Positions 1-7,369 of a DNA stretch of 20,122 nt are shown in pieces. The notes beneath the pieces are model-generated. The model saw nothing but the letters and a program-made list of their open reading frames with translations. It ran no database searches and had not been told where the DNA came from. The position numbers and the translations under genes were made by a program. The DNA is taken from the NCBI GenBank assembly GCA_964603435.1, contig CAZRUM010000015.1, forward strand, positions 1-20,122, written 5' to 3'. Positions within the stretch are counted from its first letter, which is position 1; each line of letters opens with the position of its first letter. Source of the stretch: CAZRUM01 sp964603435. GTDB lineage: Bacteria; Patescibacteriota; Patescibacteriia; Magasanikbacterales; UBA922.

Positions 1-14
1 TGGTAATTATGGCT

Positions 15-33
15 TATAGGTACTAGACCTATA
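15..33. repeat. Short perfect inverted repeat
   Basis: Seven-base arms TATAGGT (15-21) and ACCTATA (27-33) flank a five-base spacer. It lies about 65 bases upstream of the amrA promoter. No T-run follows, so it is not a convincing terminator. It could be a protein-binding site or chance. Nothing else is recognisable in bases 1-95. Confidence 0.35.
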
Positions 34-95
34 GCTCAATATAGTTTATCAGTATTAATAAAAAAAGGCAACCGTAAGATTATATCTTGGGATTT

Positions 96-125
96 TTGTA
101 TCTGAGCGTAGTTTTACTGTATAAT
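96..125 (+). promoter_or_regulatory. Promoter of amrA
   Basis: A consensus -10 box TATAAT (120-125) has a weak -35 TTGTAT (96-101) 18 bases upstream. The ATG at 134 is only 8 bases after the -10 box. Transcription would start at or just before the start codon, giving a leaderless or nearly leaderless mRNA. There is no Shine-Dalgarno site, consistent with this. Confidence 0.6.
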
Positions 126-133
126 ACCTGCAT

Positions 134-703
134 ATGAAATTAGAATCACAACAATATTTATTAAAACTTGCTCGGCAAACTTTGGAGCATTATTTTCAGA
201 CAGGAAAGAAGTTGGTGGTAGATGATGCTAAACTAGATAAAGAGCTAAAAGAGCCTCGTGGTACTTTTGTGACCCTACATACCAAGACAGGGGAGTTGCG
301 TGGCTGTATCGGCCATATAGAGCCTATGCAGGCGGTTTATTTGGATGTTATAGACAATGCTTTGTCAGCTGGTTTGGAAGATAGTAGGTTTTCACCTTTG
401 CAAGAGGCAGAATTAGCTGATTTAAATATTGATATTTCTATTCTAACTATTCCATACAGACTTAAATATTCCATGGTAAAAAAACTTCTAGCAAGTTTAA
501 GACCAAATATAGATGGGGTTATTATAAAAAAAGGTGCTAAATCAGCCACTTATCTGCCACAAGTTTGGGAAGATATAACTAACAAAGAAGAGTTTTTGAC
601 TTCGCTTTGTCTCAAGGCTGGTTTGCGTCCAGATGAATGGAAAACAGGTGAAGTGAAAGTGTATTTGTATCAAGCAGAAGTGTTTCATGAACACAAAACA
701 TAA
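134..703 (+). CDS. amrA: AmmeMemoRadiSam system protein A (AMMECR1 domain)
   Basis: A 189-residue protein that is one complete AMMECR1 domain. The family signature LRGCIGH is at residues 55-61. Other typical segments are the acidic/aromatic stretch DSRFSPL (83-89) and YLPQVWED (140-147). The length matches stand-alone bacterial and archaeal members. Family members often occur with a MEMO protein and a radical SAM enzyme in the AmmeMemoRadiSam set, whose biochemical role is not firmly established. Neither partner is in this window. The protein is probably cytoplasmic, with no signal peptide or membrane segment. The start follows a consensus -10 box by 8 bases. Family assignment is secure; function is not. 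Confidence 0.92.
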   Translation: MKLESQQYLLKLARQTLEHYFQTGKKLVVDDAKLDKELKEPRGTFVTLHTKTGELRGCIGHIEPMQAVYLDVIDNALSAGLEDSRFSPLQEAELADLNIDISILTIPYRLKYSMVKKLLASLRPNIDGVIIKKGAKSATYLPQVWEDITNKEEFLTSLCLKAGLRPDEWKTGEVKVYLYQAEVFHEHKT

Positions 704-797
704 AACACACATCACATACCACAAAACATATGACTTCTCGTTATTTTTGTGATATAATTGTTTTGTGTTATATGACACATGATTAATGTTTTGTGTT
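690..797. repeat. Cluster of AACACAAAACAT-type inverted repeats
   Basis: AACACAAAACAT (690-701, at the end of amrA) is the exact reverse complement of ATGTTTTGTGTT (786-797). Related copies of the same core lie at 721-730 and near 759-768. Together they fill the gap between amrA and the ATPase gene and surround the ATPase promoter. The rightmost copy overlaps the upstream candidate ATG (786), one reason to prefer the ATG at 801 for the ATPase. Confidence 0.5.
730..758 (+). promoter_or_regulatory. Extended -10 promoter of the ATPase gene
   Basis: TGA directly precedes TATAAT (750-758), an extended -10 element. The -35 region at 730-735 (ATGACT) is poor, as is usual when an extended -10 compensates. 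Transcription should start near 765, leaving a leader of about 36 bases to the ATG at 801. The same extended box TGATATAAT occurs before the DUF1846 gene. Confidence 0.55.
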
Positions 798-800
798 TTT

Positions 801-3245
801 ATGCCTATAGAAAGTCTAAAAGCAAAAAGTGATCAAGCTAAACCAATTTCTGATTCGGTTTGTTATTTTGGTCAGACAAATTATCGTGGGCAGATGAGAA
901 AGTTTGGTATCAAGCTAGATGATCGTCGTCGTCATATGTATGTGATAGGAAAAACTGGTATGGGAAAGACCACGATGATGGAAAACATGGTTTTGCATGA
1001 TATTTATTCTGGTCATGGTGTCGGAGTGGTAGATCCTCACGGGGATTTTGCTGAAAAAATAATTGACTACATTCCCTCAAGTCGTATTAATGACGTGGTT
1101 TATTTCAATCCATCTGATCTTGATCATCCAATTGGTTTCAATATTTTGGAAGTAGAAAATGAAGAACAAAAACATTTGGTCGCGTCTGGATTGATGGCGA
1201 CTTTCAAAAAAATCTGGCCTGATGTGTGGTCTTCTAGAATGGAATATATTTTAAACAATACACTCTTAGCTTTGCTTGATTATCCTGGCAGTACTTTGCT
1301 CGGTATCAATCGTCTATTGGCTGATAAGGCTTATCGTAAGAAAGTAATTTCAAAATTGAAAGATCCTGTTATCAAAGCTTTTTGGCAGACAGAGTTTGCC
1401 AGCTATAATGAACGTTATGCTCAAGAAGCAGTAGCTCCGATTCAAAATAAGATTGGTCAATTTTTGTCGGCTTCGGTTATTCGTAATATGGTGGCTCAAG
1501 TCAAATCAACTGTCAATATACGCGATTTGATGGATAATAAAAAGATTTTAATCATGAATCTTTCCAAAGGTAGAATCGGAGAAGATAATAGTCGTTTGCT
1601 TGGTGGCATGCTTATTACTGAGATTCAGCTAGCCGCTATGGCTAGAGTTGATATGCCAGAGGAAGAACGTGAGGATTTCTTTTTGTATGTAGATGAATTT
1701 CAAAATTTTGCTACGCCATCTTTTGCTAATATTTTATCAGAAGCCCGTAAATACCGTCTTAGTCTTATTATGGCACATCAATATGTGGCTCAGCTTGACG
1801 AAATTGTGGCTGATGCTGTCTTTGGTAATGTGGGTACAATTACCACTTTTAGAGTCGGTGGGGCTGATGCTGAAATGCTTGAAAAAGAATTTGATCCAGT
1901 ATTTTTGATGAATGATATTGTCAATTTGCCCAAGTTTCAAATATTTCTAAAATTGATGATAGATGGGGTTGCTTCACATCCTTTTTCAGCCATGACTATG
2001 TCACCGATTGGAAAATCAACTGGCAGTGCCGAAAGAGTTATAAAAGTATCTCGTGAGCGTTATGGTAAACCACGTGATATTATTGAAGAAAAGATTATTC
2101 GTTGGAGCGGTATGGGTGCACTAGAAGATGATGGGGAAGACGAGGGTGCTGGGGTTTCAATTAAAATAGAAAAAAAAGATGAAAAAAAATCAAGTAAACC
2201 TTCTGGTGAAAAAAAATTAGACAGAGATAAAACAGAAATTAAAGATGAACCGGAAGAGGAAGTCGAGACTATATCTTTGAAAGATTTAAAACCTAAGGAG
2301 AGTAAAGGGGAGAATCGTACAACACAAAATTTAACTAGTGAGGTCGTGAAGAAAGAAGAATCTAAGATAAGTAGTCAGCCTAAAATTGAAGATAAAAAAA
2401 TTATTTCGACTCCTACCCCTACTCGTTTTCAACTAAAGGAGGAAAGACCAAAAGAAGAGACTAAAACCATATCTTTCAAAGACCTAAAACCTAGAGAAAG
2501 TAATGATCAAAATAGAAAGACACAAAATTTGAGTAGAGGAATTATAAATAATAAAGAAAAAGAATCTTTATCTTTCTCTGATGATCTTGCTCAGAATAAA
2601 AAAGGAGAAATTCGTGATTATTTTGAAAAGAATGCAAACTATATTATTAGACATGGTGAGGGTGATCATAAATATGCATTTTTAACGGAAAATAAACCAA
2701 AGGATATTGTTCCCGATGACAAGGGTAGAGTAAAGGGTTCAACATACAAAAAGAATGACATGGATATTTACGATGTCAAAGTTGATATGTACGAACCAGT
2801 TGATGGAGAAGATGTTTTTGGTAAAAATAGAGCTCCGGATGTCTGGGTTGGTACTATTGATGAGATTTTATCTCAGGTTCAGGCTATCAAATCTGGCAAG
2901 GGTGGTGGTTCTAAATTTTTGGGTATAGAAGATAAGACTGATAACAAAAATATTTTACAAGAGAAAATACAAGGTACTGGTTTGGAGATATTGACTGTGG
3001 TAAAAAAGAGAAAGAGAAAGAGAAAGAAGAAAACAAAAGCGCAGGTCAATAATGATTTAGAACCGCAGGTAAATGTAGATGGTAAACTTTTGCAAAATAC
3101 CAAGACAGATAACATTCCATTACAAAAAATCAAAGAGGACCAAGTAATTAAGTTTGATAACGGTGTTGTGATAGGTGATGATAAAAGTAAAAAACCGGCT
3201 GTCAAAAATGACCCTTGGGATGATGATTATCGGAAGAATGTCTAA
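801..3245 (+). CDS. VirD4/HerA-like ATPase with long charged C-terminal tail
   Basis: An 814-residue protein. The first ~430 residues form a P-loop ATPase of the type IV secretion coupling-protein/HerA (DUF87, TraD/TraG-like) group. Walker A GKTGMGKT is at 50-57, VVDPHGDF follows, and Walker B LYVDEFQ is at 295-301 (D298, E299). Such ATPases pump DNA or couple substrates to a membrane channel. No transmembrane helix is evident here, unlike classical VirD4. Residues ~435-814 are Lys/Glu-rich and look largely disordered. They contain a 23-residue motif repeated at 489 and 555 (core TIS-L/F-KDLKP-K/R-ES), a more ordered block at ~590-690, and a basic run KKRKRKRKKK. No other secretion genes are nearby. 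I chose the ATG at 801; the ATG at 786 adds five residues but lies in an inverted repeat. Substrate unknown. Confidence 0.85.
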   Translation: MPIESLKAKSDQAKPISDSVCYFGQTNYRGQMRKFGIKLDDRRRHMYVIGKTGMGKTTMMENMVLHDIYSGHGVGVVDPHGDFAEKIIDYIPSSRINDVVYFNPSDLDHPIGFNILEVENEEQKHLVASGLMATFKKIWPDVWSSRMEYILNNTLLALLDYPGSTLLGINRLLADKAYRKKVISKLKDPVIKAFWQTEFASYNERYAQEAVAPIQNKIGQFLSASVIRNMVAQVKSTVNIRDLMDNKKILIMNLSKGRIGEDNSRLLGGMLITEIQLAAMARVDMPEEEREDFFLYVDEFQNFATPSFANILSEARKYRLSLIMAHQYVAQLDEIVADAVFGNVGTITTFRVGGADAEMLEKEFDPVFLMNDIVNLPKFQIFLKLMIDGVASHPFSAMTMSPIGKSTGSAERVIKVSRERYGKPRDIIEEKIIRWSGMGALEDDGEDEGAGVSIKIEKKDEKKSSKPSGEKKLDRDKTEIKDEPEEEVETISLKDLKPKESKGENRTTQNLTSEVVKKEESKISSQPKIEDKKIISTPTPTRFQLKEERPKEETKTISFKDLKPRESNDQNRKTQNLSRGIINNKEKESLSFSDDLAQNKKGEIRDYFEKNANYIIRHGEGDHKYAFLTENKPKDIVPDDKGRVKGSTYKKNDMDIYDVKVDMYEPVDGEDVFGKNRAPDVWVGTIDEILSQVQAIKSGKGGGSKFLGIEDKTDNKNILQEKIQGTGLEILTVVKKRKRKRKKKTKAQVNNDLEPQVNVDGKLLQNTKTDNIPLQKIKEDQVIKFDNGVVIGDDKSKKPAVKNDPWDDDYRKNV

Positions 3246-3270
3246 TCGCCAGAGTCTCTATATTTTAAAT

Positions 3271-3300
3271 TCCTCACCTTACAAAGGAGGGGATTTTTTT
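3271..3300 (+). terminator. Intrinsic terminator after the ATPase gene
   Basis: CCTCACCTT (3272-3280) pairs with AAGGAGGGG (3284-3292) around a three-base loop with one mismatch and one wobble. A run of seven T follows (3294-3300). It lies 26 bases after the stop codon. The nnrD -35 box begins two bases after the T-run. Confidence 0.8.
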
Positions 3301-3301
3301 A

Positions 3302-3331
3302 TTGACATTTTGGCTAAAAATAGGGTAATAT
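3302..3331 (+). promoter_or_regulatory. Promoter of nnrD
   Basis: Consensus -35 TTGACA (3302-3307), an 18-base spacer, then TAATAT (3326-3331). The nnrD ATG begins six bases later, so the predicted transcript is leaderless. The promoter directly abuts the preceding terminator. Confidence 0.7.
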
Positions 3332-3337
3332 AGTTAT

Positions 3338-4132
3338 ATGCAAATTATTAATCAAGACATTTTAAAAGGCTTGAATAAGCCAAAATCAGACAGTCATAAA
3401 GGACAAAATGGTCGTATTTTAGTTATCGCTGGTTCTGATAGATATCATGGTGCTCTTATTATGGCTGTTAAGTCAGCTTCAAGGGTTGTGGATATGGTGT
3501 ATGTGCACTCGGTAGATTCAAATTTGAAATTAATTGATAAGTTGAAAAGCGAGATGGCCACTTTCATTTGTATAAAAGATAGCGATTTGTGGAATACGGT
3601 TGAAATGGTTGATTCTGTTTTGATAGGGCCTGGCTTGGAAGAAAATAGAAAGAATAAGAAGATAGTGGAAAAATTACTAAAAAAATATCCAGAAAAGAAA
3701 GTAATAGTTGACGCCACAGCTTTGTGGCACGTTGATCCATATTTATTGCATTCTAATTGTGTGGTGACACCACACTCTCGTGAATTTAAACAAGTTTTTG
3801 ACTGTGAACCAACAGAAGACAATGTTAAAAAAATGGCCAAATATTTTCAATGTACTATCGTCTTTACTGGTGCGACTGATATCATTAGTGCTGGTCAGGA
3901 AGTTTGGTTAAATAAAATTGGTAACGAAGGCATGACCAAAGGTGGAACGGGAGATGTTTTGTCCGGTCTTATTACGGCTTTATCGGTAAATAATGATTTG
4001 TTGTTGTCAGCGCAAGCTGGGGTTTATTTAAACGGTCTAGCAGGGGACAGACTAAAAGAAAAAGTCGGAACTTTTTTTAATGCTGAGGATTTGATTGAAG
4101 AGTTAGGGGTGGTTTGGAAAAATGTGTTATAA
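3338..4132 (+). CDS. nnrD: ADP/ATP-dependent NAD(P)H-hydrate dehydratase
   Basis: A 264-residue ribokinase-fold protein of the YjeF C-terminal/CARKD family. These enzymes dehydrate damaged (hydrated) NADH and NADPH at the expense of ADP or ATP, repairing the cofactor. The signature GNEGMTKGGTGDVLSG is at 195-210, with the catalytic Asp at 206. VDATALWHVDP (~124) and VVTPHSREF fit the substrate and nucleotide pocket of the family. Unlike many bacterial Nnr proteins it lacks the N-terminal epimerase domain (NnrE), and no separate epimerase is in the window. The N-terminal glycine-rich segment is divergent (GSDRYHGALIMAVKSAS). Its own promoter sits six bases from the ATG. Confidence 0.9.
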   Translation: MQIINQDILKGLNKPKSDSHKGQNGRILVIAGSDRYHGALIMAVKSASRVVDMVYVHSVDSNLKLIDKLKSEMATFICIKDSDLWNTVEMVDSVLIGPGLEENRKNKKIVEKLLKKYPEKKVIVDATALWHVDPYLLHSNCVVTPHSREFKQVFDCEPTEDNVKKMAKYFQCTIVFTGATDIISAGQEVWLNKIGNEGMTKGGTGDVLSGLITALSVNNDLLLSAQAGVYLNGLAGDRLKEKVGTFFNAEDLIEELGVVWKNVL

Positions 4133-4133
4133 T
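4125..4133 (+). promoter_or_regulatory. Possible extended -10 element overlapping the nnrD stop
   Basis: TG-T-TATAAT (4125-4133) is a perfect extended -10 motif that includes the nnrD stop codon. No good -35 is seen. It would give a leader of about 60 bases for the 4199 gene. A second candidate, TATTAT at 4155-4160, is weaker. Confidence 0.35.
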
Positions 4134-4198
4134 TAAATTAATATAGTTAATTTTTATTATACAATTTAGACCTATCGCTACACTTAAAAAATAAATTT

Positions 4199-4582
4199 AT
4201 GGGTGATTTAAAACCAATGCATCGTGGTGATATAGAACAACAATTGAATGTACATAGAAAAGGTATTGAAGCTGGACAAGATAAAGGTCCTGTTGGTATT
4301 GTGTCAGATGATATTTTTAATTTTTTATCAAGTAGAGAAAAGGTTGTTAGTTATAATCCAAAAGAACTTTTGGTACTGACCAAGAAACTTCGAGAATTAG
4401 ATATCAAATTAGAAAATTTAGTAGAAGGTAAACTCCTACATCAAGGAGATGTAGATGAATTTTTGAAATATTGTAGAAAATTAAATAAGTTGGCTTATGA
4501 AGGCAAAATTAGTCTAAGTCGTGAAGATCGTGAAAGTTTGATTTTTATTACCGATGGTGTAGGTGTTGATTATTTTAAATAA
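4199..4582 (+). CDS. Unknown 127-residue soluble protein
   Basis: I do not recognise this protein. It is hydrophilic and mostly helical in appearance, with no signal peptide or membrane helix. The middle section (about 50-105) has heptad-like Leu/Lys/Glu spacing (LLVLTKKLRELDIKLENLV) that could form a short coiled coil or helical hairpin. Codon use and composition match the neighbouring genes, and the reading frame is clean, which supports a real gene. The start lacks a Shine-Dalgarno site and is preceded by an A/T-rich stretch, like other genes here. The next gene starts 23 bases after its stop, so the two are probably co-transcribed. Confidence 0.7.
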   Translation: MGDLKPMHRGDIEQQLNVHRKGIEAGQDKGPVGIVSDDIFNFLSSREKVVSYNPKELLVLTKKLRELDIKLENLVEGKLLHQGDVDEFLKYCRKLNKLAYEGKISLSREDRESLIFITDGVGVDYFK

Positions 4583-4605
4583 TATTTATTTTTTAATTAA
4601 TTTAT

Positions 4606-5016
4606 ATGAACATAAAACGTGCTATAGGATTTGGAGCTGTACTCTGGGTTGTTGGTTTGGTAGTTGTCTATATTCTCATGCTTATTCCTTGGTTTAGAGA
4701 TGGTGAAATGAGAGTGCAAATAGGTTGGTGGGTTTTAGAAATTCCAGCAGTACTTTTATTGGCCAAGTGGTACTTCAAAGAAGTTCCTCCGACAATCAAA
4801 AATGGTGTCAGACTTGGTATTGCTAGTATTATCGTAGGTGTGTTTTTGAATGTTATAATTACTGTGCCTTTATTTGTAAAATCATATGCTGTCATGTATA
4901 GTGATTGGACAATGTATGCCAGTTTGCTCTTAGCTTGGGTATTGTGTATTTATGCTGGCTATGAGTTTGATGGTACCTATACCAAACCAGAGATTCCAAA
5001 AATCAAAAGTGAATAA
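4606..5016 (+). CDS. Unknown four-helix membrane protein
   Basis: A 136-residue integral membrane protein. Four hydrophobic segments are visible at about 7-28, 40-54, 69-92 and 103-120, joined by short loops. The N-terminus is basic (MNIKR) and the C-terminus is a short hydrophilic tail rich in Lys, Pro and Glu. No cleavable signal peptide or catalytic motif is seen, and I cannot assign a family. Its place 23 bases downstream of the 4199 gene suggests one transcript. A large imperfect palindrome begins 16 bases after the stop and may act as a 3' end structure. Confidence 0.75.
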   Translation: MNIKRAIGFGAVLWVVGLVVVYILMLIPWFRDGEMRVQIGWWVLEIPAVLLLAKWYFKEVPPTIKNGVRLGIASIIVGVFLNVIITVPLFVKSYAVMYSDWTMYASLLLAWVLCIYAGYEFDGTYTKPEIPKIKSE

Positions 5017-5032
5017 TATTTTTAGTCAAGAA

Positions 5033-5129
5033 ACAAGGACACAAGATACAAACAATAAACAAATTCTAAGTTCCAATTTAATAAAATATTTATTTGAAAT
5101 TTGTTTGTTTCTTGTTTTTTGTTCCTTGT
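5033..5129. repeat. Large imperfect palindrome after the membrane-protein gene
   Basis: The left arm (5033-5065, rich in ACAA) matches the reverse complement of the right arm (5098-5129, rich in TTGT) with a few mismatches and small gaps. The centre is a 32-base A/T-rich spacer. The ends read ACAAGGA and TCCTTGT, and the inner ends read AAATT and AATTT. No T-run follows directly. This resembles the palindromic repeat or MITE-like elements common between genes in such genomes. No coding gene is present from 5017 to 5274. Confidence 0.65.
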
Positions 5130-5154
5130 CTATTTATGACAAGCAGGGTATAAT
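5126..5154 (+). promoter_or_regulatory. Candidate promoter upstream of ctpA
   Basis: TTGTCT (5126-5131) and a consensus TATAAT (5149-5154) are separated by 17 bases. Transcription from about 5161 would give a leader of roughly 113 bases before the ctpA ATG. The -35 box overlaps the outer end of the palindrome right arm. A second TATAAT at 5225-5230 has no properly spaced -35. Confidence 0.5.
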
Positions 5155-5274
5155 CCGTCTCCACCTTCCTGTCGTCAGGTTGCGCCGGATAAATTGTGTT
5201 TAATTGGGATTGAAATTATTTATTTATAATTCACCAATTTTATAGGGAAAAGTTTATTTATCAAAAATACAATT
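5155..5274 (+). other. Leader region of ctpA with two hairpins
   Basis: Just after the promoter there is a GC-rich island (about 5155-5190) unlike its surroundings, containing the small hairpin CCTG-TCGT-CAGG. Further on, AATTGG (5202-5207) pairs with CCAATT (5234-5239), enclosing AATTAT/ATAATT. I see no known riboswitch signature and no Shine-Dalgarno site before the ATG at 5275. Confidence 0.4.
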
Positions 5275-6528
5275 ATGAATATAATAAATAAAAATAAATC
5301 CAGAAATAAAATTTTAGTTATACTTTTGGTAGTTATAGTTTTTTTCTTTGGAGTTTTTTGGGGTAAAATCTGGGGTGTGAGAGACAGTGTGAAGGATGAA
5401 AATGGTAATATAGAAATTTCTAAAGTATTAGATTTGTATGCAAAAAGTCATTCTTCAGAAATAGATTTTGATCAGTTTTGGGATGTTTGGGATATGGTAA
5501 AAACAAAATATGTAAATCAACCGGTAGATGAAGTAGATTTATTTTATGGTGCTTTGCAGGGTTTAGTTCGTGGTCTCGATGATCCTTATTCTGTTTATTT
5601 TCCACCAAAAGAAGCTAAGGAGTTTGCCAGTGATTTGTCTGGTGAGTTTGAAGGTATCGGAGCAGAGATTGGTGTGCGTGAAGGTCAGCTTGTTATTGTG
5701 GCGCCTTTAACGGGTTCACCAGCAGAAAAAGCCGGCTTGAAACCAGGTGATAAAATTTTTGCGATAGATGGTGATGATACTTTTGGTATTACAGTTGACG
5801 AAGCGGTTAGTAAGATTCGTGGAAAAAAAGGCACAGAAGTTGTTTTGACTGTTACTAATAACGGCATTGAAACTTTGCAAGAGGTAAAAATCATTCGTGA
5901 TGTTATAACTGTCCCAACGGTTGTCTGGGAAATCAAGGATAATAATACTGCCTATTTACGTATTAGTTATTTTAATGACGATACTTGGTATGAATTTGAT
6001 AAAGCCGTCAGAGAGCTTTTACAAGAAAATCCTACCGGTCTTGTTTTAGATTTACGTAGTAATCCAGGTGGATATCTAGATACTTCTGTGGCCGTGGCTT
6101 CCGAATGGGTAGACAGCGGTTTGATTGTGGTAGAAAGATTTAATGAAACAAAAGAAAATAAATATCAAACTAGAGGAGAGCATCGTTTGTCAGATTTGAA
6201 AACTGTCGTTTTGGTAGATGGTGGAACCGCATCTGGTTCAGAAATTGTGGCTGGTGCTTTGCAAGATCACAAGATCGCAACCATTATTGGTGTGCAGACT
6301 TATGGTAAAGGCTCAGTGCAAGAATTCGAACTGTTGCCAGATGGTTCAGCTATAAAAATAACAGTCGCCAAATGGTTTACTCCAGATGGCAGACAAATTG
6401 ATGAAGAGGGTATTGCTCCAGATGTTATTGTAGAAGAAATGTTTGTGGATGTGGGTGTTAATGAAGACAGTGGTGAATTAGATTACATAGACAAAGGATT
6501 GGAGAAAGCTTTAGAACTTTTAAATTAA
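5275..6528 (+). CDS. ctpA: S41 C-terminal processing peptidase (membrane-anchored)
   Basis: A 417-residue CtpA/Prc-type serine protease that cleaves C-terminal tails of exported or membrane proteins outside the cytoplasmic membrane. An N-terminal helix at about 13-31 anchors it. A PDZ domain at ~115-205 includes GIGAEIG and SPAEKAGLKPGDKI. The tail-specific protease core follows. The catalytic Ser/Lys dyad is visible as S320 in GGTASGSE and K345 in TYGKGSVQE, spaced 25 residues as in characterised members. DLRSNPGGYLD and the C-terminal WFTPDGRQIDEEGIAPD are also typical. The length is normal and all catalytic residues are present. The riboflavin kinase gene starts four bases after the stop, so the two form an operon. 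Confidence 0.95.
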   Translation: MNIINKNKSRNKILVILLVVIVFFFGVFWGKIWGVRDSVKDENGNIEISKVLDLYAKSHSSEIDFDQFWDVWDMVKTKYVNQPVDEVDLFYGALQGLVRGLDDPYSVYFPPKEAKEFASDLSGEFEGIGAEIGVREGQLVIVAPLTGSPAEKAGLKPGDKIFAIDGDDTFGITVDEAVSKIRGKKGTEVVLTVTNNGIETLQEVKIIRDVITVPTVVWEIKDNNTAYLRISYFNDDTWYEFDKAVRELLQENPTGLVLDLRSNPGGYLDTSVAVASEWVDSGLIVVERFNETKENKYQTRGEHRLSDLKTVVLVDGGTASGSEIVAGALQDHKIATIIGVQTYGKGSVQEFELLPDGSAIKITVAKWFTPDGRQIDEEGIAPDVIVEEMFVDVGVNEDSGELDYIDKGLEKALELLN

Positions 6529-6532
6529 TAAT

Positions 6533-6880
6533 ATGCTAGGTGGAATAGTAATACATGGAGATGGTATTGGAAAAAGTTTGGGTTATCCCACAGCCAATCT
6601 TGATATTGAAAAAAATAAATGTAGATTGACTCCTGGGGTTTATGCTGTTAAAGCATTTTTAGACAAAAAAGAATATCAAGCCGCGCTGGCAATTCAAGAA
6701 AACAAATGGAAAGTAGAAGTACACTTGTTAGATTATTCCGAAGAGGATTTTTATGGTAACCATTTGGAAGTAGAAGAAATTCAAAAAGTAAGTGAGATGG
6801 AAGGATTTACTGAGAAAGATAGTTTGGTGGAAAAAATTGCTGGTGATATTAAAAAAGTAAGAGATTTCTTTTTAGAATAA
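6533..6880 (+). CDS. Stand-alone riboflavin kinase domain
   Basis: A 115-residue protein equal to the C-terminal (flavokinase) half of bacterial RibF, which phosphorylates riboflavin to FMN. GYPTANL (17-23) binds nucleotide and Mg, TPGVYAV is at 33-39, and VEVHLLDY (61-68) carries the expected catalytic Glu (E62). The FMN adenylyltransferase half of RibF is absent, so FAD would have to be made by another enzyme or taken up. The loop between the strands (YQAALAIQENKWKVEVHL) is several residues shorter than usual; the common IG-x-RPTF segment is missing. The gene begins four bases after ctpA and ends 25 bases before a terminator. Activity is likely but the shortened loop leaves some doubt. Confidence 0.85.
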   Translation: MLGGIVIHGDGIGKSLGYPTANLDIEKNKCRLTPGVYAVKAFLDKKEYQAALAIQENKWKVEVHLLDYSEEDFYGNHLEVEEIQKVSEMEGFTEKDSLVEKIAGDIKKVRDFFLE

Positions 6881-6905
6881 ATTAAAAATAATAAAAGTAA
6901 ATATT

Positions 6906-6934
6906 AAACAACTCCTTGACAGAGTTGTTTTTTT
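6906..6934 (+). terminator. Intrinsic terminator of the ctpA-riboflavin kinase operon
   Basis: AAACAACTC (6906-6914) pairs perfectly with GAGTTGTTT (6922-6930) around a seven-base loop and is followed by T to 6934. The loop CTTGACA contains a consensus -35 box that fits a promoter for the next gene. Confidence 0.85.
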
Positions 6935-6944
6935 ATGATATTTA
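6916..6944 (+). promoter_or_regulatory. Promoter of the 6994 gene, -35 inside terminator loop
   Basis: TTGACA (6916-6921) lies in the terminator loop. After a 17-base spacer ending in TGA comes TATTTA (6939-6944), giving an extended -10 with a moderate hexamer. Transcription would start near 6951, leaving a leader of about 43 bases. Confidence 0.45.
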
Positions 6945-6993
6945 TATAGTGTCTCTGGTTCTATTCACCTAAAGATGAGGGAAGGTGCTATAT

Positions 6994-7350
6994 ATGAAAA
7001 TATATGGGAATGAGATGGTAGAGGTTTTCACCTTGCGTCTCACTTGGAAAGACGGTAGAGCTACATATCCAAGAGCGTGTCCGCCGAGGATTACGGTCTT
7101 TGTGGCAATAGGAGATGGTGGTGCGTTTGTCCGTCTGGAGGTAATGCTCGAGGAATGGACAGAAAATTGTGGCTTCGGACGTCTGTTTAGGTGCGGTTCT
7201 AGTAATTTTGAACTTCGCAGCTGTACTCACGTGCAAGTGCAATTGAGAGCTGATTGTCTATGTGGTGATGGGGATATTGGTTCTGCCAGTTTTTTTGCTC
7301 CACCCCTTACCACTCTTGATGTCGAGTCCGTTGCTGGTCATCTCGATTAG
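6994..7350 (+). CDS. Orphan 118-residue protein, GC-richer than neighbours
   Basis: I do not recognise this protein. Its alternating hydrophobic pattern (VEVFTLRLTW, ITVFVAIGDGGAFVRLEVML, HVQVQLRADC) suggests a small all-beta fold. Several cysteines cluster in the second half. There is no signal peptide or membrane helix. The ATG at 6994 has a Shine-Dalgarno site GAAGG (6981-6985) eight bases upstream; a GTG at 6985 would overlap it and is less likely. Base composition is clearly richer in G and C than adjacent genes, and it is one of only three genes here with a recognisable ribosome binding site. Horizontal acquisition is possible. A structured hairpin and a strong terminator follow the stop. 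Confidence 0.6.
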   Translation: MKIYGNEMVEVFTLRLTWKDGRATYPRACPPRITVFVAIGDGGAFVRLEVMLEEWTENCGFGRLFRCGSSNFELRSCTHVQVQLRADCLCGDGDIGSASFFAPPLTTLDVESVAGHLD

Positions 7351-7369
7351 CTTTACTCCATCAAAAACA

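Noticed and set aside
5155..5239. Possible riboswitch in the ctpA leader
   Set aside because: Hairpins are present, but no conserved core of a known riboswitch class could be identified.
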